Positions 1-11,219 of a stretch of 64,000 nt of DNA are shown piece after piece (position 1 is the first letter of the stretch; each line of letters begins with the position of its first letter). This DNA is from Candidatus Sulfotelmatobacter sp. (GTDB lineage Bacteria > Vulcanimicrobiota > Vulcanimicrobiia > Vulcanimicrobiales > Vulcanimicrobiaceae). Under the pieces are notes generated by a model, which had not been told where the DNA came from, made no database searches, and saw only the letters and a program-made list of their open reading frames with translations. The DNA lies in contig DATJRY010000013.1 in assembly GCA_035504415.1 (NCBI GenBank), positions 165,189-229,188 of the forward strand, read 5' to 3'. The translations under genes were made by a program, and so were the position numbers.

Positions 1-65
1 GCTAGTACGACGATTCTTCTTTAACTTATGACACGGCGCCCAGACCGCGTCGGGACGGTGGATCA
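1..65 (+). promoter_or_regulatory. dnaN upstream region
   Basis: This short leader is more AT-rich than anything nearby, especially positions 14-30 (TTCTTCTTTAACTTATG). It probably holds the end of the dnaA-dnaN intergenic region, with the promoter or leader of dnaN. I see no convincing DnaA box (TTATNCACA) in it and no strong Shine-Dalgarno. The role is inferred from position only. Confidence 0.3.
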
Positions 66-1181
66 GTGAAGTTCACGTGCAGTACCAAGGACATCGCTTC
101 GGCCGTCGGCGCCGCGAGCAAGGTCGTCAACGCGCACACGACGGTGCCGATCCTCTCGAACGTGCTGCTGACCGCCGCTGACGACGGCATCCGCGTGCGC
201 GCGACCGATCTCGAGCTGACGCTCGAACAGTCCTTCCCGGCGGAGATCGCGGAGGCCGGCGCCGTCACCGTTCCGGCCAAGCTCTTCAGCGGCTACCTGG
301 GCAACTTACCGGCCGGCCTGCTCGAGCTGACCGGCTCGTCCTCGCGCGCCTCGGTCAAAGCCGAACGCTCGAACTACGACTTCCACGCGCTCCCGGCCGA
401 CGAGTACCCGCCGCTGCCGGCGGCGCAGAAAGGCGCGAGCTTCGCGCTGGGCGCCAAACGCTTCCGCGACGGCGTCAACGCGACGATCTTCGCGGCGTCG
501 AGCGAAGAGGCGCGCGGCGCCGTGCTGATGGGCACGCTGCTCGAGCTCGACGGCGACCGCATCACGCTGGTCGCGACCGACGGCTACCGCCTCGCGCGCT
601 GGACCTCGACGCTGGACCGGCCGATCGAGGGCAGCGCGCGGTACATCGTCCCCTCCCGCGCGCTGAACGAGGCGGCGCGCAATCTGGGCACTGCCGACGA
701 AGTCGAGGTCACCGCCCTGGGCGCGCAGGCCAATCAGCTGCAGTTCACCGCCGGCACCACCTCGATCGTCGTGCGGCTGGTCGACGGGCAGTACCCGAAC
801 TACCAGCAAGTGATCCCGGCCAAGTTCGACCGCCGCGTCGTCGTCAACACGCAGGGGCTGATCGGCGGCTTGCGCCGCGCCGAGCTGGTCGCCGGCGACC
901 GCGCCTCGATGGTCAAGCTCGAAGTCGCCAACCAGACGCTGATGATCACCGCCAAGTCCGACGTCACCGGCAACGCCTACGAAGAGCTCGAAGTCGAGCA
1001 GACCGGCGACGATCTGGCGATCGCGTTCAACGCGCGCTACTTGGTCGAGATCCTCAACCACGTCGACTCGCCGCAGACGATCCTCGAGTTCTTGGGCCCG
1101 CTCTCGCCGGCCGCGATCCGTCCCTTCGAACCGGCCGACGGCGGCGAACAGCTCTACGTGTTGATGCCGCTGCGCCAGTAG
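66..1181 (+). CDS. dnaN: DNA polymerase III beta subunit (sliding clamp)
   Basis: DnaN forms the ring-shaped homodimer that tethers DNA polymerase III and other DNA-handling enzymes to the template. The 371-residue product has the usual bacterial clamp length. Its N-terminus (MKFTCSTKDIASAV) leads into the conserved clamp region around TVPILSNVLL, and it closes with the typical LYVLMPLRQ tail, part of the partner-binding pocket region. The start is GTG. It is followed after 61 nt by recF, then dciA and gyrB, the conserved origin-proximal order. I see nothing unusual in the protein itself. Assignment is based on sequence pattern and synteny. Confidence 0.97.
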   Translation: MKFTCSTKDIASAVGAASKVVNAHTTVPILSNVLLTAADDGIRVRATDLELTLEQSFPAEIAEAGAVTVPAKLFSGYLGNLPAGLLELTGSSSRASVKAERSNYDFHALPADEYPPLPAAQKGASFALGAKRFRDGVNATIFAASSEEARGAVLMGTLLELDGDRITLVATDGYRLARWTSTLDRPIEGSARYIVPSRALNEAARNLGTADEVEVTALGAQANQLQFTAGTTSIVVRLVDGQYPNYQQVIPAKFDRRVVVNTQGLIGGLRRAELVAGDRASMVKLEVANQTLMITAKSDVTGNAYEELEVEQTGDDLAIAFNARYLVEILNHVDSPQTILEFLGPLSPAAIRPFEPADGGEQLYVLMPLRQ

Positions 1182-1242
1182 CCGTGGGACCGCTCGATGC
1201 GCTCGAGCACGTCGGCGGCTTCGATCACCACGCCTGGGGACC

Positions 1243-2313
1243 ATGAAAGTCGAACGGCTGCGGCTCGGAGCGTTTCGGAACTACGAGAGCCTCGACTTCG
1301 CGCCGGAGTCGGGGCTCAACGTTCTGGTCGGCGCGAACGCGCAAGGCAAATCGAACTTGCTCGAAGCGTTGGCGATGCTCGCGACGGGGAAGTCGTTTCG
1401 CGCCAAACGCGACGCCGAGCTGATTCGCGAAGGCGCCGAGCGCGCGGAGGTCGCGGGCGAAGCGCGCGTCGCCGCCGGCGAGATGCTGCTGCGCTGCACG
1501 ATCGCGCGCACGCCGGTCGGGGTGCGCAAGAGCTTCGAGGTCAACGGCGGCGCGGTCGGGTTCGGGCGCTTTCTCGGACGCACGCGCGTGGTGACGTTCG
1601 TGCCGGCCGACTTGCAGCTCGTGGCGGGCGGGCCGGCGCTGCGGCGCTCGTTCCTCAACGGCGCGCTGGCGCAGCTCTCGCCGACCTACTACCGCGACCT
1701 CGCGCTCTACCAGAAGATCATCCAGCAGAAGGCGGCGCTGTTGCGCGGCGCGATCGCGCCCGACCGCGAGCTCCTGCTGGCCTACAACGACGAGCTGATC
1801 CGGCCCGCGAGCGCGCTGATCGCGGCGCGGCGCGCGTTCGTCGACGAGCTGGCGGCGGCGACCGCGGCGATCTACGGGCGCTGGGCGGGCACCCGCGAGC
1901 GGCTCGGGGTCACCTATGCGGCCAGCCCCGAGGGCGACGTCGGCGAAGCGCTGGCTTCGCACGTCGAGTCCGAGCTGCGCCGGCGCACGACGCTGGTCGG
2001 GCCGCACCGCGACGACCTGCGGCTGCTGGTCGACGGCCGGCCGCTGGCGGCGTTCGGCTCGCAAGGGCAGCAGCGCACGGCGGTGCTCGCGCTCAAGGTC
2101 GGCGAATACGACGTGATGCGCACCCGCACGGGCGACGCGCCCATTCTGCTGCTCGACGACGTGCTCAGCGAGCTCGATGCCGACCGCGCGGCGGGGTTCT
2201 TGGGCGCCGTCTCGGGCTACGAACAGGCCTTCCTGACCGCGACCGAGGTGCCGCCGGATCTGGGCGGGGCGGCGATCTGGGCGATCCATGCCGCGGCGGT
2301 GAGCCGGTGCTGA
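1243..2313 (+). CDS. recF: DNA replication/repair protein RecF
   Basis: RecF is an SMC-like ABC ATPase that binds gapped DNA and, with RecO and RecR, loads RecA for gap repair. The 356-residue product shows the family start (MKVERLRLGAFRNYESLDF), a Walker A loop GANAQGKSN near residues 32-40, a signature-like region around FGSQGQQRTAVLALK and a Walker B LLLDDVLSELD near the C-terminus. The ATG start lies 61 nt after dnaN. Its stop codon overlaps the GTG of the downstream DUF721 gene, so the two are probably translationally coupled. recR, its pathway partner, lies about 39 kb downstream in this window. Confidence 0.96.
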   Translation: MKVERLRLGAFRNYESLDFAPESGLNVLVGANAQGKSNLLEALAMLATGKSFRAKRDAELIREGAERAEVAGEARVAAGEMLLRCTIARTPVGVRKSFEVNGGAVGFGRFLGRTRVVTFVPADLQLVAGGPALRRSFLNGALAQLSPTYYRDLALYQKIIQQKAALLRGAIAPDRELLLAYNDELIRPASALIAARRAFVDELAAATAAIYGRWAGTRERLGVTYAASPEGDVGEALASHVESELRRRTTLVGPHRDDLRLLVDGRPLAAFGSQGQQRTAVLALKVGEYDVMRTRTGDAPILLLDDVLSELDADRAAGFLGAVSGYEQAFLTATEVPPDLGGAAIWAIHAAAVSRC

Positions 2314-3158
2314 AGCTCGGGCAGGTCCTGGACGGCTGGCGGCCGCGCGCCGACGCCGGCGGTGACCCGCTGGTGGCGGTGCGGGCGGCGTGGCCGGACC
2401 TGGTCGGCGCCGACGTCGCCCGCGCGGCGACCCCGGTGGCGCTCGAGCGCGACGTGCTGGTCGTGCTGACCACCTCGCCGGCCTGGTCGCACCAGCTGGC
2501 CTTTCTCGAGCCCGAGATCGTGCGCGGCCTGCGCGCGTTGCCCGCGACCCGCACGCTGGAGCGGCTGCGCTTTCGCGTCGGGACCATTCGCAGCCGGACC
2601 GCCGGCGCCGGCGGGCGCGGCGGTCCGCGGCGCGGCGCGGGCGCCGGTGCGCCGGCCCAGCCACCGGCCAAGACGCTCGACGAGGCACTGGCGCGGCTGC
2701 GCCGAGCCGTCGATCATGCGCGCAGCGCCCACCAGGCCGCCGGCGGGACGTTCTGCACGCTCTGCGACGCCCCGGTCGACGCCGGTCCGACCTGCACGCC
2801 CTGTCGCGACGACGTCCGCCGGCGGCGTACCTTCGCCTGCGAGCGCCTGCTCTACGAAGCGCCGTGGCTGAGCGCCGAGGAGGTGCTGGTGCTGGTCGAG
2901 GGGTTGACGCCGGAGGCGTACGACGCGATCCGCAAGCGGTTGTTGCGCTCGTGGTGGGACGAGCTGGTGCGGGCCAACAAGCTGCACAAGCTGCGCCAAC
3001 CGATCGACCGGGTGCGGCTGCGCAAGCTGGCCAGCTCGCTGGTGCTGCTGGAGACGCGGATCGAGCCGACCCGGCTGGAGCTGGACTCGCCGCTGCGCCG
3101 CAATACGCTGGGCGAGCTGTTCGACTTCGTGCGCGCGATCGAGACCGGTTCCGAGTGA
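2307..3158 (+). CDS. DUF721/DciA-like protein with zinc-ribbon extension
   Basis: The first ~95 residues match the DUF721 (DciA) pattern: a short helical start (KLGQVLDGW), AWPDLVGADVARAATPVALERDVL-type strands and a hydrophobic segment ending TLERLRFRVG. DciA is a helicase-loading factor in many bacteria without DnaC, usually encoded near gyrB or recF as here. After a Gly/Ala/Arg-rich linker comes a second part with two Cys pairs, CTLC and CTPC, spaced like a zinc ribbon, then about 100 residues rich in Leu and Arg that I do not recognise. The 283-residue product is longer than a minimal DUF721 protein. The GTG start at 2307 overlaps the recF stop and gives the correct N-terminus. The DciA role is inferred from family and position. 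Confidence 0.75.
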   Translation: MLKLGQVLDGWRPRADAGGDPLVAVRAAWPDLVGADVARAATPVALERDVLVVLTTSPAWSHQLAFLEPEIVRGLRALPATRTLERLRFRVGTIRSRTAGAGGRGGPRRGAGAGAPAQPPAKTLDEALARLRRAVDHARSAHQAAGGTFCTLCDAPVDAGPTCTPCRDDVRRRRTFACERLLYEAPWLSAEEVLVLVEGLTPEAYDAIRKRLLRSWWDELVRANKLHKLRQPIDRVRLRKLASSLVLLETRIEPTRLELDSPLRRNTLGELFDFVRAIETGSE

Positions 3159-5090
<1,932 letters not shown>

Positions 5091-5096
5091 GGCCGC

Positions 5097-5126
5097 GTTC
5101 ATCGGGACTTCCAGGTCCCGATGAAC
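5097..5126 (+). terminator. Perfect hairpin after gyrB
   Basis: GTTCATCGGGAC and GTCCCGATGAAC form a perfect 12-bp stem around the 6-nt loop TTCCAG, starting 6 nt after the gyrB stop. No T-run follows, so it is not a classic intrinsic terminator. It may be a U-tract-independent terminator, a 3'-end stabiliser or a pause site between gyrB and the envelope cluster. Confidence 0.6.
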
Positions 5127-5175
5127 AGCGCGCACGAAGGTTTGCCGCCATGCGCCCCCGGGGACGACGGAAGCG

Positions 5176-8100
5176 GTGGTCGGCCTGAAGGCGTCGCGGA
5201 GAGCGGTGATCCTCACCGCCGTCGTCGCGGCGCTGCTGATCGCGGTCGTGCTCGCGCGTCACCTCATCGCGCGCGCGCTGATCGAAGGGATCGTCTCGCT
5301 GGCGACGGGCTACCAGGTCCGGATCGGCGACGAGCGGCTGGGCATGTCGCACGGGACGTTCTTCAACGTGCACGTCGTCAAGAACGGCGATCCGGTCCTC
5401 TCGGCCGAGCGCGTCGACGTCGACTACGCCCTGCGCGACATCTTCCCGGGCGGCGCGCACCGCTACGGCTTCGCGGCGATCGCGATTCAGCGCCCGGTCC
5501 TGACCATCACCCGGCATACGGACGGCAGCCTCACCTTCACCCGCCCCGGCGGGACGCCGGCGGCCCCGCCGCCGCCCACGCGTCAGGCCGCCGCACCGCT
5601 GTACTTCACCGCTCGCCTGCGCGACGGTGAGATCCGCCTGGTCGATCAAGCGCCCAACGCGCGCGACCTGGCCGTGCAGACGATCGACGATCTCTCGCTC
5701 GACGCGTCGGTGAAGTCCGACGCGCGCACCACCGCCAAGATCGACGGCATCCTGGTCGCGCGTCCGCACGCCGGCGCGCCGCTGGCTCGTTACCCGCTCT
5801 CGGTGCGGGTGCTGATCGACGTCCCGCGCGGAATCGCGCTCGATCGCATCCGCGCCGCGCACTTGCCGATCCGCGGCGTGCTCGGATTCCTGGTGCACAC
5901 CAAGGCGGTGCGGTTCGACGACGGGCTGGTCGACGACGTCGACGTCGACGCGTACGCGCTGGCGCCGAAAGCGGGCGAGTCGTTCGCGTATCAGCTCGGC
6001 GGCAGCGCCGCGTTCTCCGGCGCGCGCATCGCGGTCGGCGCGCTGAGCCGGCCGATTCGCGACTTGCACGGCCCGTTGATCTTGACCGACGGCGCGGTCG
6101 CCTTCCCGTCGGTCGGCGGCGAGCTGGCCGGTATCCCGCTGCGCGGCCGCGGTGCGCTCTACGGGCTGTTCACCGTGCCGACGTTTCGCTTCGGCATCGC
6201 CGCCGACGGCGACGTCGCGCAGTTGCGCACGCTGTTCTCGTTCGCGAACCGCTTGCCGCTGCGCGGCCCGATCCACCTGCGCACCCTGATCGCCTCGCAG
6301 CTCAGCAACCCGTTGATCCGCACCTGGGTGAACGCGCCGCGACTGGCCTACGACCGCTATCCGTTCGAGGGACTCAACGGCGTCGTCGACTACGCCGCGA
6401 ACGCGGTCGTGCTGCACGGTTTCGACGCGCAGTTCGGCCACGCGCACATCATGCTCGGCGGCGACGTCGACATCGGCAAAGCCGGCGCCGGTGACCGGCT
6501 GACGTTCATCGTCCACGCGTCCGGCGAGGGCGCGCAGTTTCCGTATACCGACGCGGTCGCGCCGGACGCGCACGTTGGGTTGACCGCGATCGTCGAGCAG
6601 CCGCCGAAGGCGGGTTTCGACGCGCGCGGGACGCTGGCGCTCGACGGCGGGACGACCGGCGGCGCGACCTTCGACTTGGACCAGTTCGGCGTGGGGACGT
6701 TCGGGCCGTTCGCGTTCGCGCGCGCCGACGGCTCGACGCTCAGCGGCGGCTTCCAGCTGGAGCGGCCGATCTCGGCGAGCGCGGGTTGGCTGCACGTGCG
6801 CCGGTACCGGCTGGCCGCGAAGCGCGCGCCGGCGCTCCCCGGGGTCCGTCTTCCCGGCCTGCCGCCGATCTCGGGGGTGCTGGACGGCGACCTGGCCGCG
6901 GCCGGCACGCCCAGCACCTTCGGCTTGGCGGGCCGGGTGGCCGGCAGCGACGTGCGCGCCTTCGGCGTCGCGCTCGGCAACGGCAGCGTCGAGCTGGGCG
7001 GGACCTTCAACGAGCTGCTGATGCGCAACATCGCGGTGGCGGGGCCGGTCGGGCACTTCAACGGCGTGGGCGCCGTCAGCCAGAGCACGGTCGCGTTCGA
7101 AGGCAACTACGACGGCGATCTGGCCGCGCTCGATCGATTCGTCCCCGGCGCGCACGCGCGCGGCCCGGTGCACGGCGAGCTGCGCACCGCCGTGATCGGC
7201 AACCGCGTCGTCGTGCAGACGGCCGGCGTCGACCTGCGCGGCGGCACCGTGCACGGCATCCCGCTCGAGCAGATGGCCGGGACGATCGAGATCCAGGGCA
7301 AGACGATCCGCATCGTGGCCGCCGACGGGACCGTGGCGCAAAGCCCGGTCGCGGCGGCCGATTTGGGCGGCCCGTTCCTGGTGTCGGTGCCGGGCGCGCC
7401 GGCGTCGGCGCTCAAGCCGGCCGGCCTGCCGTTGGACGCCGGCGCGCTGGCGATCTTCGGCCGCGCGGACCTGCGCGACGGACCGCACTTCGAGGGTGTC
7501 GTCGCGCTGAGCGACGGCCGCGCCGCGGGGTACCCGATCAGCGGCGGCGCCGAGTTCGCGTTGAACGGCACGAACGCGCACATCCGGCACGGCGTCGGTG
7601 CGCTGGGCGACACCTACGGCGACTTCTACGGCAACGTGACCGGGATCGGCGCCCGTGACGCCTACGACCTGCGCGCGCGCATTCCGATCGGCGACGTGGC
7701 CCAAGTCGCGCGCACCGCGCGACTGCCGGTCCACACGCTCGAAGGATCGTTCAGCGCGCGCGTGCACGTCGGCGGCAGCGGCGCGCGCCCACGGATCGCC
7801 GGGACGGTCACGGCGTCGGAAGGCTCGTACAACGGCCTGGCCTTCCGCGACGCGAGCGCGCAGGTGGTCGCCAGCCCCGCCGGCATCGACGCCAGCGCGG
7901 GCACCATCACCGTCGGTTCGACGCAAGTCGCGCTCGACGCCAGCTACGCCGGCAGCGCGCTGTTCGTCCAGGCGCGCAGCGCCGACCTCGACCTCGCCGA
8001 CTTCGACGATTACTTCGACGAGGCCGAGATGCTCGATGGCCGCGGCCGCGCCGCGATCGCGTTCAGCGACGACGGACAAGGCGCGCGCAGCTACGGGCGC

Positions 8101-10437
8101 GTCGCGCTGACCGGGCTGCGGTTCCAGCGGTTCCGCATCGGGACGACCGATGCGACCTGGTCGACCCGCGCCCGCACGATCACCGCCAGCGCGTCGGTCG
8201 ACGGGCCGGGCGGCGCGGGCCGCGTGCAAGGGACGATGGTGGCCGCGTCGGGCGACCCGGTCACCGCCTTCCGGCGCGCCGACTATCGCGGCTCGTTCGC
8301 GCTCACCGACGTCGACTTGCCGACCTGGTTGCCGGCGCTCGGCTTCACGCAAGTGCCGGTGCTCGGCCAAGTCGACGCCTCCGGCAGCGTTTCGGGCCGT
8401 TGGCCGCGCCTGGCCGCCGACGTTCAGGCGAGCCTGCAGAACGGACGCGTCGACGGGTTGTCGATCGCCAGCGCGCAACTGCACGCACGCAGCGACGGCC
8501 GCCGTGTGGTGCTCTCCGAGGGCGCCGCCGACTTGGGCTTCGCGCGCTTCAACGCCAGCGGTTCGGCGGGCTTCGGCTTGAACGATCCGCTCGATCTCTC
8601 GTTGCAGACCGACGTGCCGGACATCGCGGTCGCGCTCGCGACGCTGCGGCCGAAGGCCGCGCGCCCGCCGATCGGCGGCGCGCTGCAGGCCGACCTGGTC
8701 GTGCGCGGGACGCGCCGCGCGCCGCGCGCGACGATCGGCTTCGCGCTCAGCGACGCGCACTACGCGACGCTCTCGGTGCCGCGCGTGCTCGGCAGCGCGG
8801 CCTATGACGGGACGACGCTCGAGATCCAAGACGCCGAGGCGACCTTCGCCAAGGGCAGCGTGCTGGTCGCGGGCTCGCTCCCCTTCAGGCTCCCGAGCGC
8901 GGGCAACGCGCGGCCGATGCTCTCGAACGGGCCGTTCTCGTTCACGCTGGCGCTCGACGACCTGGATTTGGCGCCGTTCGGCGGGTTCGTCCCGGGACCG
9001 CAGACGGTGCTGGGCGGCACGCTCGACGGACGGCTCGCGATCGAAGGGACACCGCGCGCGCCGCGCGTCGCCGGCACGATCGCGCTCAGCGGCGGCAGCT
9101 ACCGTTCGCAGCTCGACACCGCGCCGATCAAGGACGGCGTCGCGAAGCTGGCGTTCTCCGGCACCAGCGTCGCGCTGCAGGCGCTGCACGCCGACGTCGG
9201 CGGCGGCACCGTCGACGGCAGCGGTCAGCTCGATCTGCCGTTCGGCGGCGTGCGCGCGCGCGGCTACTCGATCTCGATCACCGCGCGCGGCGCGCGCATC
9301 GACGCGCCGCAGTTCGGCCGCGGCATGTTCGACGGCGACCTCACGCTCAAGAGCGGCCCGCGTCTGCCCGAGCTCAGCGGCAAGGTCACGGTCAGCAACA
9401 CCTCGATCCCGTTCGCGACGATCTTACGGCTCGCCACCGGCGCGGGCGCGAAGACGGGACAGTCGGTCGGACCGCCGTTCGACTTGGCGTTCAACCTGGT
9501 CGCCGACGTCGGCAAGAACGTCGCGGTGCAATCGCAGAACCCGTTCATCGACGTCGGCGTCACCGGCGGGCTGACGATCGGCGGCACGTTGACCGCGCCG
9601 ACGCTCGACGGCAAGCTCTCGGCGACGCCGGGCGGCGTCGTCTCGACCTACAACCGCGCCTTCCGCGTGCAACAGGCGACGGTCGCCTTCGACCCGGAAC
9701 GCGGCCTCGATCCGTTCCTCGACCTGCGCGCCTTCGCGCACATCAGCAACCCCGACCCCGACCCGACCCGCAACGCGATCGGCAGCGCCGACATCACGAT
9801 CACCGTGCGCGGCTACGCCGACGAGCTGGCAACCGGCGGCGGCATCACCTTCGCCTCGAGCCCGCCGTACTCGCAAGAACAGATCGTCGGGCTGCTGCTC
9901 GACGCGTCGGTGTTCGGTGCGATCAACTTCGGCCAACAGCAGAACGGCGTGTTCTTGCGCGGCGCGCCGGGCGAGAACGATCCGCTGCTGCCGCCCGGCG
10001 TGACCGTCTATCAGGCCGGCGTCATCTCGTTCAACCAAGAGGCGTTCTCGATCCTCAACGGTCAGCTGACGGCGCGCTTCCTGGCGCCGATCGAACGCTA
10101 TCTGATCGGTGCGTCGGGGCTCTCGGACGTCGAGCTGACCGTCGACTACGGCGGCGGCATCGGCGTCGAGCTGCTCAAGCAGATCGGCAAACGCGACATC
10201 TACGCCAGCCTGAGTCAGAACTTCACCCGCCCCAACCGCACCGCGGTCGGCTTCACCGCGCGGCCCGACGCGGCGACCTCGATCGACCTGAACTTCTTCG
10301 AGCAGTCCGGCGTGCCGTCGTACTTACCGGAGACCTACGGCGGTTCGCCGTTCTACAGCCTGGTGCGCGTGCAGGGGATCCAGGCGCTCTCGGGCCGCCA
10401 GGGCTTCCAGTTCTCGATCGTGCGCAAGTACCCGTAG
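5176..10437 (+). CDS. tamB: TamB-like translocation/assembly protein (DUF490)
   Basis: TamB-family proteins are very long periplasm-spanning beta-taco proteins, anchored in the inner membrane, that work in outer-membrane assembly and phospholipid transport. This 1753-residue protein has one N-terminal membrane anchor (about residues 8-28, RRAVILTAVVAALLIAVVLA). A long run of repeated beta-rich units follows (many G-T-x-A-L-x-G and R-V-A-G-T patterns). The DUF490 domain occupies roughly the last 350 residues, with motifs such as LDGKLSATPGGVV and SSPPYSQEQIVGLLLD. The start is GTG. The next plus-strand gene is the Omp85 protein BamA, and TamB next to an Omp85 gene is a recurrent arrangement. 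Which lipid or protein it serves cannot be read from the sequence. Confidence 0.9.
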   Translation: MVGLKASRRAVILTAVVAALLIAVVLARHLIARALIEGIVSLATGYQVRIGDERLGMSHGTFFNVHVVKNGDPVLSAERVDVDYALRDIFPGGAHRYGFAAIAIQRPVLTITRHTDGSLTFTRPGGTPAAPPPPTRQAAAPLYFTARLRDGEIRLVDQAPNARDLAVQTIDDLSLDASVKSDARTTAKIDGILVARPHAGAPLARYPLSVRVLIDVPRGIALDRIRAAHLPIRGVLGFLVHTKAVRFDDGLVDDVDVDAYALAPKAGESFAYQLGGSAAFSGARIAVGALSRPIRDLHGPLILTDGAVAFPSVGGELAGIPLRGRGALYGLFTVPTFRFGIAADGDVAQLRTLFSFANRLPLRGPIHLRTLIASQLSNPLIRTWVNAPRLAYDRYPFEGLNGVVDYAANAVVLHGFDAQFGHAHIMLGGDVDIGKAGAGDRLTFIVHASGEGAQFPYTDAVAPDAHVGLTAIVEQPPKAGFDARGTLALDGGTTGGATFDLDQFGVGTFGPFAFARADGSTLSGGFQLERPISASAGWLHVRRYRLAAKRAPALPGVRLPGLPPISGVLDGDLAAAGTPSTFGLAGRVAGSDVRAFGVALGNGSVELGGTFNELLMRNIAVAGPVGHFNGVGAVSQSTVAFEGNYDGDLAALDRFVPGAHARGPVHGELRTAVIGNRVVVQTAGVDLRGGTVHGIPLEQMAGTIEIQGKTIRIVAADGTVAQSPVAAADLGGPFLVSVPGAPASALKPAGLPLDAGALAIFGRADLRDGPHFEGVVALSDGRAAGYPISGGAEFALNGTNAHIRHGVGALGDTYGDFYGNVTGIGARDAYDLRARIPIGDVAQVARTARLPVHTLEGSFSARVHVGGSGARPRIAGTVTASEGSYNGLAFRDASAQVVASPAGIDASAGTITVGSTQVALDASYAGSALFVQARSADLDLADFDDYFDEAEMLDGRGRAAIAFSDDGQGARSYGRVALTGLRFQRFRIGTTDATWSTRARTITASASVDGPGGAGRVQGTMVAASGDPVTAFRRADYRGSFALTDVDLPTWLPALGFTQVPVLGQVDASGSVSGRWPRLAADVQASLQNGRVDGLSIASAQLHARSDGRRVVLSEGAADLGFARFNASGSAGFGLNDPLDLSLQTDVPDIAVALATLRPKAARPPIGGALQADLVVRGTRRAPRATIGFALSDAHYATLSVPRVLGSAAYDGTTLEIQDAEATFAKGSVLVAGSLPFRLPSAGNARPMLSNGPFSFTLALDDLDLAPFGGFVPGPQTVLGGTLDGRLAIEGTPRAPRVAGTIALSGGSYRSQLDTAPIKDGVAKLAFSGTSVALQALHADVGGGTVDGSGQLDLPFGGVRARGYSISITARGARIDAPQFGRGMFDGDLTLKSGPRLPELSGKVTVSNTSIPFATILRLATGAGAKTGQSVGPPFDLAFNLVADVGKNVAVQSQNPFIDVGVTGGLTIGGTLTAPTLDGKLSATPGGVVSTYNRAFRVQQATVAFDPERGLDPFLDLRAFAHISNPDPDPTRNAIGSADITITVRGYADELATGGGITFASSPPYSQEQIVGLLLDASVFGAINFGQQQNGVFLRGAPGENDPLLPPGVTVYQAGVISFNQEAFSILNGQLTARFLAPIERYLIGASGLSDVELTVDYGGGIGVELLKQIGKRDIYASLSQNFTRPNRTAVGFTARPDAATSIDLNFFEQSGVPSYLPETYGGSPFYSLVRVQGIQALSGRQGFQFSIVRKYP

Positions 10438-10450
10438 CGCGCGGTCGTCG

Positions 10451-11005
10451 TCAGCGCCGGCGGCGCGCCTCGACGCCCACCGATCCGGTCGTCACCGTGA
10501 TCGCGACGGTGACGTGCTGCCCGTTCGCGTCGGAGATGGTCGCGCTGCACGTCCCCGCGGCCGTGCCGGTCACCGTGAACGTCTGCGCGGGACCGGTGCC
10601 CGCGCTCGGGCTGACGGCGGCGACCCCCGAGCACGTGTCGTTCTCGTTGAAGGCGCCGCCGTAGCTCAGCTCTTGGACTTGCGTCGTCAACGCGAACGTC
10701 GGACCGGTCCCGCTCAGCGCGAGCGAGGTGGGGTTCGCGGTCAACGGGCTCGGCGTCGGGGTGGGCGTGGGCGTGGGCGTGGGCGTCGGTGTCGCCGTGG
10801 GCGTCGGGGTGGATGTCGGTGTCGGCGTGGGTGTCGGCGCGGCGGTGGGCGTCGCGCTCGCCCGCGGGGTCGGCGTCGCGGTCGCGGTCGGCGTCGCGGT
10901 CGGTACCGCGAGATCGCGCGGCGGCGCGGTGGTCGGCCCGCATGCGGCCAGCACGCCCGCGGCGAGCCACGCGCAGATGGCAAGGCGGCGTTCGGCAGTG
11001 CGCAT
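10451..11005 (-). CDS. Thr-Pro-rich lipoprotein
   Basis: The start at 11005 gives a clean lipoprotein signal, MRTAERRLAICAWLAAGVLAAC, with lipobox LAAC at about residues 19-22. Longer upstream starts would bury the signal inside the protein. A roughly 55-residue Thr/Pro/Ala low-complexity stalk (TPTPTPTPT-type) follows. The C-terminal ~85-residue domain is beta-rich and repeats the pattern T-x-T-G-T-A-A-G-T-C-S-A-T-I, with two cysteines that could form a disulfide. This looks like a surface or periplasmic lipoprotein with a rigid spacer and an Ig-like domain. It is the only minus-strand gene in the first 31 kb and is divergent from bamA. The function is unknown. Confidence 0.7.
   Translation of the reverse strand: MRTAERRLAICAWLAAGVLAACGPTTAPPRDLAVPTATPTATATPTPRASATPTAAPTPTPTPTSTPTPTATPTPTPTPTPTPTPSPLTANPTSLALSGTGPTFALTTQVQELSYGGAFNENDTCSGVAAVSPSAGTGPAQTFTVTGTAAGTCSATISDANGQHVTVAITVTTGSVGVEARRRR
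10750..10910. repeat. Short tandem GTGGGC/GTCGGC repeats
   Basis: Imperfect tandem 6-bp units (GTGGGC, GTCGGT, GTCGGC) fill this stretch. On the minus strand they encode the Thr-Pro stalk of the lipoprotein. Such arrays are prone to slippage, so length variation between strains is expected. On the plus strand the same repeat produces a long Val-Gly open frame that is not a gene. Confidence 0.8.
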
Positions 11006-11219
11006 CAGAGCGAATATAGCCCCGTCCGCACCGGGCTGTCCATCGGTACGATCGGATTGGCAGGAGCGGCCTGCTCTAAAGGCCTGTGGCCGGGAGCGTC
11101 GTACCCAGGGGACCGGGAACGCGCGCCCCCCGCTGCGCGTTACTCCAGTCATCCACGCCGACCGGCGGTCGCCCCGCGCCCCCGCGGTCCTCAGCTTCGT
11201 CACGAAGGACGTCTCCCGC
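11006..11219. promoter_or_regulatory. Divergent intergenic region, lipoprotein / bamA
   Basis: About 214 bp lie between the divergent starts of the lipoprotein and bamA and must hold both promoters. A GAAGGA sequence about 10 nt upstream of the bamA TTG is a good ribosome-binding site. I could not assign -35/-10 boxes with confidence. Confidence 0.4.

Noticed and set aside
1..65. Possible DnaA box near TTATGACAC
   Set aside because: It matches the TTATNCACA consensus poorly, and no cluster of boxes is seen. The origin is more likely upstream of the window.
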